Assembly: GCA_902786515.1 (NCBI GenBank)
Contig: CADADA010000030.1
Coordinates: 1 to 38,897, forward strand
Direction: 5' to 3'
DNA from: an uncultured Lachnospiraceae bacterium
GTDB lineage: Bacteria > Bacillota > Clostridia > Lachnospirales > Lachnospiraceae
DNA length: 38,897 nucleotides
The position numbers and the translations under genes are program-made. Shown in pieces: positions 33,908 through 38,897 of the stretch. How positions within the stretch are numbered: position 1 is the first letter of the stretch; every line of letters begins with the position of its first letter. The notes below the pieces were generated by a model that saw only the letters and a program-made list of their open reading frames with translations, was not told the origin of the DNA and ran no database searches.

Positions 33908-34435
33908 ATGAATGAGCTGGTCAAATGGGCATATGAAACCATGGAACTGGATGAGTATGCAGATGAAAAACAATTAAAGCATCAGTATCGTATTCTTTGC
34001 AAAAGATACCATCCTGACGGAAATAATTCTGATATAAATCTGCAGTCGTATTATCGTGTCCAGCAGGCGTATCAGATTGTTTCACAGGTAATCCGGAATC
34101 GAAAAAGTTATTCGGCGGTATATAGTGGATATGGTGTGAAGGGAACAGATAAAAATCCGTATTTTACGGGGAAAGTTATCGGAAACAACCCACAGGTTCA
34201 CAGCAATTATAAAAAGATGCAGCAAAGAATGAATGAAAATGCAAGACTGAAAGAATGGGAAGATGCGGCGAGAAAGAAAAAAGAAAGAAAAAAGAATGAA
34301 GATTCTGAAAAAATGTTAAAAAGCCGTAAGCTTCCGTCGCAGACAGAACGGGAAAAACTGGAAAAAGTTAAAAAACATATGGAAGCAGAAAGAATCGCTG
34401 AAATAATCAGTGTACTGCTAGAGAGTAATACTTGA
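33908..34435 (+). CDS. J-domain protein (DnaJ-like)
   Basis: A 175-aa protein. The N-terminal J-domain (~1-65) has the HPD motif in CKRYHPDGNN, which stimulates Hsp70 ATPase activity in known members. There is no Gly/Phe region or zinc-finger domain; the rest is Lys/Glu/Arg-rich and probably helical (ARKKKERKKNEDSEKM). So it is a specialised type III J-protein rather than DnaJ itself. GGAGG at 33897-33901 supports ATG 33908. Confidence 0.85.
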   Translation: MNELVKWAYETMELDEYADEKQLKHQYRILCKRYHPDGNNSDINLQSYYRVQQAYQIVSQVIRNRKSYSAVYSGYGVKGTDKNPYFTGKVIGNNPQVHSNYKKMQQRMNENARLKEWEDAARKKKERKKNEDSEKMLKSRKLPSQTEREKLEKVKKHMEAERIAEIISVLLESNT

Positions 34436-34590
34436 TTTAAAAGTTCGTGTACGTATTTCTGAAATGTTATTGAACTACAAGTTCAATGACAAAATCGCAA
34501 TAGTGGTGTATTATCATATTGTAGCAGATAAATCGTGGCGTGATATGAGATTATTTACGACCACATGTGTTGATATTGTCAGGAGGAACT

Positions 34591-34815
34591 ATGTACAGAA
34601 CAATTGATCAGGAAAAAACAGGCAGGAAGATTAAGGAAATGTTGTTAGCAGAAGGATATGATGCCAAGTATCTGCAGGAATATCTGCAATTAGGCGGTCC
34701 TCAGTCCGTATACAGGTGGTTTCAGGGAAGGATGGTTCCTTCGATTGATAATTTGCTGGCGATAAGCGATTTATTAGGAGTACATGTAGAAGAACTGCTT
34801 GTATTTAAAGAATAA
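34591..34815 (+). CDS. Small XRE-family HTH protein
   Basis: A 74-aa protein that is a single Cro/C1-type helix-turn-helix domain: KIKEMLLAEGYDAKYLQEYL, then the recognition helix LGGPQSVYRWFQGRMVPS and IDNLLAISDLLGVHVEELLV. AGGAGG at 34581-34586 supports ATG 34591; an upstream in-frame start at 34567 would overlap that site. It stands alone between unrelated genes; target unknown. The 155 bp upstream hold no gene. Confidence 0.85.
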   Translation: MYRTIDQEKTGRKIKEMLLAEGYDAKYLQEYLQLGGPQSVYRWFQGRMVPSIDNLLAISDLLGVHVEELLVFKE

Positions 34816-34841
34816 TCTGTTAATGTAAAGGAATACAAAAG

Positions 34842-35828
34842 ATGAAGAATACTATTATTCCGGGCGGTAGTATACCGGAGTATGATATTAAAAATAATGC
34901 AAATAATAAACTTTCTAAGACACCGGTTATGATATCATTGGCGATGTTCTGTTGTTTTCTGTGGGGCTCGGCATTTCCGTGTATCAAAGTGGGATACAGA
35001 CTTTTTGGAATAAGTGGGAGTGATTCGGCTTCACAGATATTATTTGCCGGAGTCAGATTTATGATGGCCGGCATTATGGTTGTTCTGGTAAAGTGTGTTA
35101 CGGAGAAAAAGCCTGTTTTACCGTCGGCTCCGGGAAAGATAGCTGTTCTTAGCTTATTTCAGACGATAATCCAATATATTTTTTTCTATATAGGACTTGC
35201 ACATACTACCGGAGTGAAATCCTCCATCATTACGGGTTCGGGAACGTTTATAACATTGTTTGTCTGCTGCCTTATGTTCAGACAGGAGAAGCTTGAGAAA
35301 AGAAAGATTGCAGGGTGCCTCCTCGGATTTATCGGACTTATATTGGTTAATCTGACAGGAAACAGTATAGATTTTGATGTATCGGTATTTGGAGAAGGCT
35401 TTATATTAATAGCAGCTTTTTCATCAGCTATGGCATCGGGCTTTATCAAGATGTTTTCAAAAGATTCTGATGTGGTTATGTTAAGCGGGTATCAGTTTTT
35501 TTTCGGTGGTATAGTCATGATATTGGCTGGATATTTCACGGGAGGAAGACTTGGCGGGATATCAGCAGCGGGAACTGGTCTTATTATGTACATGGGATTT
35601 ATATCAGCAGCAGCTTATACCTTTTGGGGACTGTTACTTAAGTACAATGATGTCTCAAAAGTATCTGCGTGCAAATTTATGACACCGGTATTTGGAGTTT
35701 TCTTATCATTTGTAATATTAGGAGAAAGCGGACAGTTTGGCTGGCAGATGGTGCTGTCACTGGTGCTCGTGTGTGCAGGAATTTTTATCGTGAACAGTTC
35801 CGGGAAAGCAAAAAACGGAAACAAATGA
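34842..35828 (+). CDS. DMT-superfamily (EamA) permease
   Basis: A 328-aa inner-membrane protein with about ten TM segments in two EamA repeats (~30-155 and ~180-315). Repeat signatures: LWGSAFPCIKVGYR and AAYTFWGLLLKYNDVSKVSACKF with FMTPVFGVFLSFVILGE. Family members export metabolites, amino acids or drugs; the substrate here is unknown. The N-terminal ~28 residues are hydrophilic and longer than usual. AAAGGAAT precedes ATG 34842. 39 bp separate it from the metallophosphoesterase gene. Confidence 0.9.
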   Translation: MKNTIIPGGSIPEYDIKNNANNKLSKTPVMISLAMFCCFLWGSAFPCIKVGYRLFGISGSDSASQILFAGVRFMMAGIMVVLVKCVTEKKPVLPSAPGKIAVLSLFQTIIQYIFFYIGLAHTTGVKSSIITGSGTFITLFVCCLMFRQEKLEKRKIAGCLLGFIGLILVNLTGNSIDFDVSVFGEGFILIAAFSSAMASGFIKMFSKDSDVVMLSGYQFFFGGIVMILAGYFTGGRLGGISAAGTGLIMYMGFISAAAYTFWGLLLKYNDVSKVSACKFMTPVFGVFLSFVILGESGQFGWQMVLSLVLVCAGIFIVNSSGKAKNGNK

Positions 35829-35867
35829 CCGATAGAGAGATTATTAGTATAATACGGAGGAAAAAGT

Positions 35868-36965
35868 ATGATTTGGATAATAGTACTTGCAGCTACGGCG
35901 GCAACATGTGTTTTTGGAATAGTATATATGATATGGGCAATAGGAAAGTTTCAGGGTATAGAGAAAATTTCAAAAGGAAATAAGAAGATAAGGCTGACAA
36001 TATCTTTTGGCATCATCGCAGCATTCTTTCTTATACTGTGTTTTACGATGTCTATGGTTAATGCTGTCGTAATCTTTGTTTATGCCGTAATGTTCAGACT
36101 GCTTTTCGGATTAGCGGGAATCTGCATAAAAAGATTTTACAAAGAAGAATTCAGGTTCTACCTGCAGGGTTGGCTGACGGTAATCGCATGTCTGGTATAC
36201 TTTGGAATAGGATATTATCTGTGCAATAATGTATGGATTACGGAATACAACCTTAATACGGATAAAGATATTGGTGAATTAGACGTAATGATGTTTGCTG
36301 ATTCACATCTTGGAGCGACATTTGACGGGGAAGGCTTTGAAAGAATAATAAATAAAATGATGGACGAGTCTCCGGATATTGTGCTGCTTCCGGGAGATTT
36401 TGTAGATGACGGAACTACCCGTGAAGATATGATAAAAGCGTGTGAAGTATTGGGAAATATTGAAACGAAATATGGTGTATGGTTTTCTTACGGCAACCAT
36501 GACAGGGGATACTATGGGTCTGATTACAGGGGATTTTCAGAACAGGAGCTTGTAGATGAACTTGAGAAAAACCATGTACATATACTTAAAGACGAAGCAG
36601 AACTCGTGGGAGACAGATTTTATCTTATCGGAAGAGACGATGCTTATGTCGAAGGAAGAACGGAAATATCAGAACTTATGGATGAAACAGACGGGAAAAG
36701 ATATACAATTGTGTTAGATCACCAGCCTACCGATTATGATAACGAGGCATCGGCAAAGGCAGATTTGGTTTTATCCGGACATACACACGGAGGACAACTG
36801 TTTCCATTTACATATGTAGGAGAATGGATGGGAGTAAATGACAGGACTTATGGATATGAGAGACGGGATTCAACGGATTTTATCGTAACTTCCGGTATTT
36901 CCGATTGGGAAATAAAGTTTAAAACGGGAACAAAGTCTGAATGTGTGATGATACATATCAGGTAA
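35868..36965 (+). CDS. Membrane-anchored metallophosphoesterase
   Basis: A 365-aa protein with four to five TM segments in the first ~125 residues and a calcineurin-like metallophosphoesterase domain (~140-365). All metal motifs are present: FADSHLG (D-x-H), LPGDFVDD (GD-x2-D), YGNHDRG (GNHD), VLDHQPTD (His) and SGHTHGGQ (GHTH). This is the YkuE/YaeI-like layout; relatives act on phospholipid-linked or other extracytoplasmic phosphoesters, but the substrate here is unknown. ACGGAGG precedes ATG 35868. Confidence 0.92.
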   Translation: MIWIIVLAATAATCVFGIVYMIWAIGKFQGIEKISKGNKKIRLTISFGIIAAFFLILCFTMSMVNAVVIFVYAVMFRLLFGLAGICIKRFYKEEFRFYLQGWLTVIACLVYFGIGYYLCNNVWITEYNLNTDKDIGELDVMMFADSHLGATFDGEGFERIINKMMDESPDIVLLPGDFVDDGTTREDMIKACEVLGNIETKYGVWFSYGNHDRGYYGSDYRGFSEQELVDELEKNHVHILKDEAELVGDRFYLIGRDDAYVEGRTEISELMDETDGKRYTIVLDHQPTDYDNEASAKADLVLSGHTHGGQLFPFTYVGEWMGVNDRTYGYERRDSTDFIVTSGISDWEIKFKTGTKSECVMIHIR

Positions 36966-36984
36966 CATGCGTGCTAATTTTTTG

Positions 36985-37013
36985 TTGAAAAAAGTCGTTT
37001 GTAATGGTAAAAT
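36985..37013 (+). promoter_or_regulatory. Promoter of the chemoreceptor gene
   Basis: TTGAAA (36985-36990), 17-bp spacer, TAAAAT (37008-37013) with upstream TG (extended -10). It resembles a sigma-A, not a flagellar sigma-D/28, promoter. Confidence 0.65.
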
Positions 37014-37054
37014 TATAGATATATTACACGTACAAAAACAGGGAGGAATTACAG

Positions 37055-38767
37055 ATGAAGACAAGACGACTTGGGCTTACAAAACAGATGCTGATATTCT
37101 TTTCAGTCATCATCCTTGTAGGCGATTTGGTGTTGGGTGTAGTAATGTATAAGAGGGTGTCTGCAATCTTAATGAAGCATACACAGGATAATGCGCTTAA
37201 TATTGCCAGGTGTGGGGCTGCTGTTATTGACGGAGAGGAATTTGGAAAACTGGTAGATGAGTATTCTGAGGATACATATCAGGAGGTTTATGACAAACTT
37301 GTGCCATACAGAGATAACGGTGGTGTGGAATATATTTATACTGTTGCAGATTTTGATGGAGTTCCGTCATTTGTGGTAGATTCGGATCCGGATGAACCGG
37401 GTGAATATGGGGAAGAATTTGAATCATCTGACGAAGTCGGTACGGCACTTGGTGGAACGGAAACTGTTGATTCAGAACCATATACGGATGAATGGGGTAC
37501 ACATATTAGTGCATATGCACCTATTAAATCCGGAAGCGGTACTACAGGTATAGTTGTAGTGGATGTGAGTTATGAGTTTGTTGCATCCAAGACAGCAGAT
37601 GTTGCAAAATTGATATCGGTTGTGTGCGCGGTAGTATATGTATTGATGTTACTGGCTCTGTTTATATTTGCAGGAAAGTTCAGAGGCGGATTTAAGAGAA
37701 TTAATGATAAGATAGAAGATTTGACAGACGGAAATGGAGACCTTACGAGATATGTTGACGATAAAAGTGGAACAGAGTTTGAAGTCATTGCAGGAAGCGT
37801 GAATAAATTTATCGGTGAAATACACGATTTGATTGGCAGGGTTACGGATGAATCTGAAGCCATTAATGCATCTGTTGAGGAATTGAATGGTAATGTCACT
37901 TCTTCATCAGCGAGTGCAACCAACATAAGTTCTGTTACACAGGAATTGGCTGCTTCCATGAATGTAGTGGCAGATACTGTTGAGAATCTTAACAGTTCTA
38001 CTTCAGGTATGCAGAGTATGGTTGAATCTAATGTTGTACAGATTGATGAGGGAAATCAGGTTGTTAAGAATATTAAGGATAAAGCATCTGATATTAAAAA
38101 ACGTACAACTAAAAAAGAAGAGGAGATACGTATTGCAGTTTCAGAAGAGAAGGAACGCTTGACTGTATGCCTTAAAGAGAGCAAGAACGTTGAAAAAATT
38201 GCAGAACTTACGAATGACATCCTGAATATTGCATCGCAGACAAATCTTCTTGCACTGAATGCTTCTATTGAAGCAGCGAGAGCGGGCGAGGCAGGAAAAG
38301 GATTTGCAGTAGTAGCTGATGAGATAAGAGAGCTGGCGGACAGCAGCAGGGAAACTGCAGGAAAGATACAGGAAATCAGCCAGAAAGTTATAACAGCAGT
38401 GGGAGATTTGAGAGAATGTGCTGATGATTTAATTGTAATGTTAAATGATAACATGCTTCCGGATTATGAGTTGTTTATGGATGTTGCAGATAATTATGAT
38501 TCAGATGCAGACAAGATGCAGAGCCTTCTTGATGAGTACTCAGGAGGAACAAAAGCATTACAGGAAGGAATCAATGAATTGAACAGCAATGTTTCTCACA
38601 TATCAAGGACTGTTGTGGAATGTAATAACGGAATAACAGATGCGGCAGAGAATACAAATTCACTGGCAGATATGTTAGTTGAGATAAGCACTGAGACAGA
38701 GAAAGTTGCATCAGCTGTAAATAATCTTGAAAAAGAGATTACAAAATATAAAATAGAATCAAAGTAA
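37055..38767 (+). CDS. Methyl-accepting chemotaxis protein
   Basis: A 570-aa transmembrane chemoreceptor. TM1 at ~9-30, an extracytoplasmic sensor (~31-180, probably Cache-like; [19 protein letters not shown]), TM2 at ~186-207, a HAMP segment (~208-265; [20 protein letters not shown]) and a cytoplasmic signalling domain with the hairpin tip [20 protein letters not shown] and [15 protein letters not shown] near residues 388-430. This is the standard arrangement that controls CheA through CheW. The ligand is unknown. GGGAGG at 37039-37044 precedes ATG 37055. Presence of an MCP suggests a motile ancestor or host. Confidence 0.94.
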   Translation: MKTRRLGLTKQMLIFFSVIILVGDLVLGVVMYKRVSAILMKHTQDNALNIARCGAAVIDGEEFGKLVDEYSEDTYQEVYDKLVPYRDNGGVEYIYTVADFDGVPSFVVDSDPDEPGEYGEEFESSDEVGTALGGTETVDSEPYTDEWGTHISAYAPIKSGSGTTGIVVVDVSYEFVASKTADVAKLISVVCAVVYVLMLLALFIFAGKFRGGFKRINDKIEDLTDGNGDLTRYVDDKSGTEFEVIAGSVNKFIGEIHDLIGRVTDESEAINASVEELNGNVTSSSASATNISSVTQELAASMNVVADTVENLNSSTSGMQSMVESNVVQIDEGNQVVKNIKDKASDIKKRTTKKEEEIRIAVSEEKERLTVCLKESKNVEKIAELTNDILNIASQTNLLALNASIEAARAGEAGKGFAVVADEIRELADSSRETAGKIQEISQKVITAVGDLRECADDLIVMLNDNMLPDYELFMDVADNYDSDADKMQSLLDEYSGGTKALQEGINELNSNVSHISRTVVECNNGITDAAENTNSLADMLVEISTETEKVASAVNNLEKEITKYKIESK

Positions 38768-38770
38768 AAT

Positions 38771-38805
38771 AAAAAATCAGCCGGGTAATACCGGCTGATT
38801 TTTTT
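38771..38805. terminator. Terminator of the chemoreceptor gene
   Basis: AAAAAATCAGCCGG-gtaata-CCGGCTGATTTTTTT, a perfect stem with T/A tracts on both sides, so it works in either direction. It is also the insertion target of the intron that follows. Confidence 0.95.
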
Positions 38806-38806
38806 A

Positions 38807-38897
38807 GTTTGCGCGCCATGGGCGCGCTCTAACGGGTGCAAGTCCCGAACACGCCCAGATAGTGGGAAGTGTATAGCCAAACAGCAAGGGTGTCCAT
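38807..38897 (+). ncRNA. Group IIC intron, 5' part (runs off the window)
   Basis: Beginning with GTTTGCGCGCC, the sequence follows the 5' domain I of group IIC introns as known from Oceanobacillus iheyensis: the GCGCGCC/GGCGCGC hairpin, CTCTAACGGGTGCAAGTCCC, CGAAC, then TATAGCC..CAGCAAGGGTGTCC. The start lies directly after the chemoreceptor terminator's T tract, the known target preference of class C introns. The rest of the ribozyme and any reverse transcriptase gene lie beyond the window. Confidence 0.9.

Noticed and set aside
32830..38767. Remaining prophage/island genes or the cotJC 5' end to the right of the recombinase
   Set aside because: The genes there are ordinary plus-strand chromosomal types and no minus-strand frame resembles the CotJC N-terminus.
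1..38897. tRNA or rRNA genes
   Set aside because: No cloverleaf or rRNA-like stretch was recognised by eye; a covariance-model scan would settle this.

Overview
The window looks like a chromosomal segment of a low-GC, anaerobic Firmicute of the Lachnospiraceae type (Eubacterium/Lachnospira/Roseburia/Coprococcus relatives). The reasons are AT-rich DNA with AGGAGG-type ribosome binding sites, a four-subunit pyruvate:ferredoxin oxidoreductase, a modular secreted starch-degrading amylase with a CBM26-like module, an ammonium transporter fused to PII, a relic of the spore-coat gene cotJC, and a group IIC intron. No rRNA or tRNA gene was recognised. The taxonomic call is inference from gene content only.

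Layout. 1-943 is non-coding and carries a 53-bp-period array of inverted TACGTATCAT-type repeats, followed by a sigma-A-like promoter with a terminator-like hairpin right behind it, in front of amt-PII (944-2707). 2868-6979 is one tight gene cluster: a cysteine-rich membrane protein (DUF4418-like), an FtsX/MacB-type permease, a LolD-type ATPase and two secreted proteins sharing a Cys/His 'SGYGI' domain. A convergent secreted Ig-like protein (7035-7796, minus) and a Na+/Ca2+ exchanger-family transporter (7967-8944) follow. 9350-13893 is a very AT-rich, probably acquired operon: a small exported two-cysteine protein, two ATPase-permease fusions and a small M50-type membrane metalloprotease. This is the best candidate for an undescribed system in the window.

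13997-14139 is a nested palindromic element (MITE/REP-like) just before a SWIM/SNF2 helicase (14166-17462) and a secreted repeat/FN3 protein (17492-19804). A good promoter at 19810 starts an operon of a degenerate CobL/CbiT-like protein and the gamma, delta, alpha and beta subunits of a 2-oxoacid (probably pyruvate) ferredoxin oxidoreductase. An HtrA protease converges with a shortened LytTR response regulator whose last codons lie in the htrA terminator. The divergent region upstream of the regulator holds a pair of LytTR-type direct repeats, two back-to-back promoters and a DUF5104-like lipoprotein gene. The large secreted amylase occupies 27146-30790.

30845-32829 (minus) is a cotJC gene missing its first ~27 codons, abutting a large serine recombinase whose stop codon overlaps the fragment's first ATG; this looks like the end of an element inserted in a sporulation gene. 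The remainder is plus-strand housekeeping/accessory genes (alpha/beta hydrolase, J-domain protein, small HTH protein, DMT permease, metallophosphoesterase, chemoreceptor). The window ends inside a group IIC intron inserted directly behind the chemoreceptor terminator.
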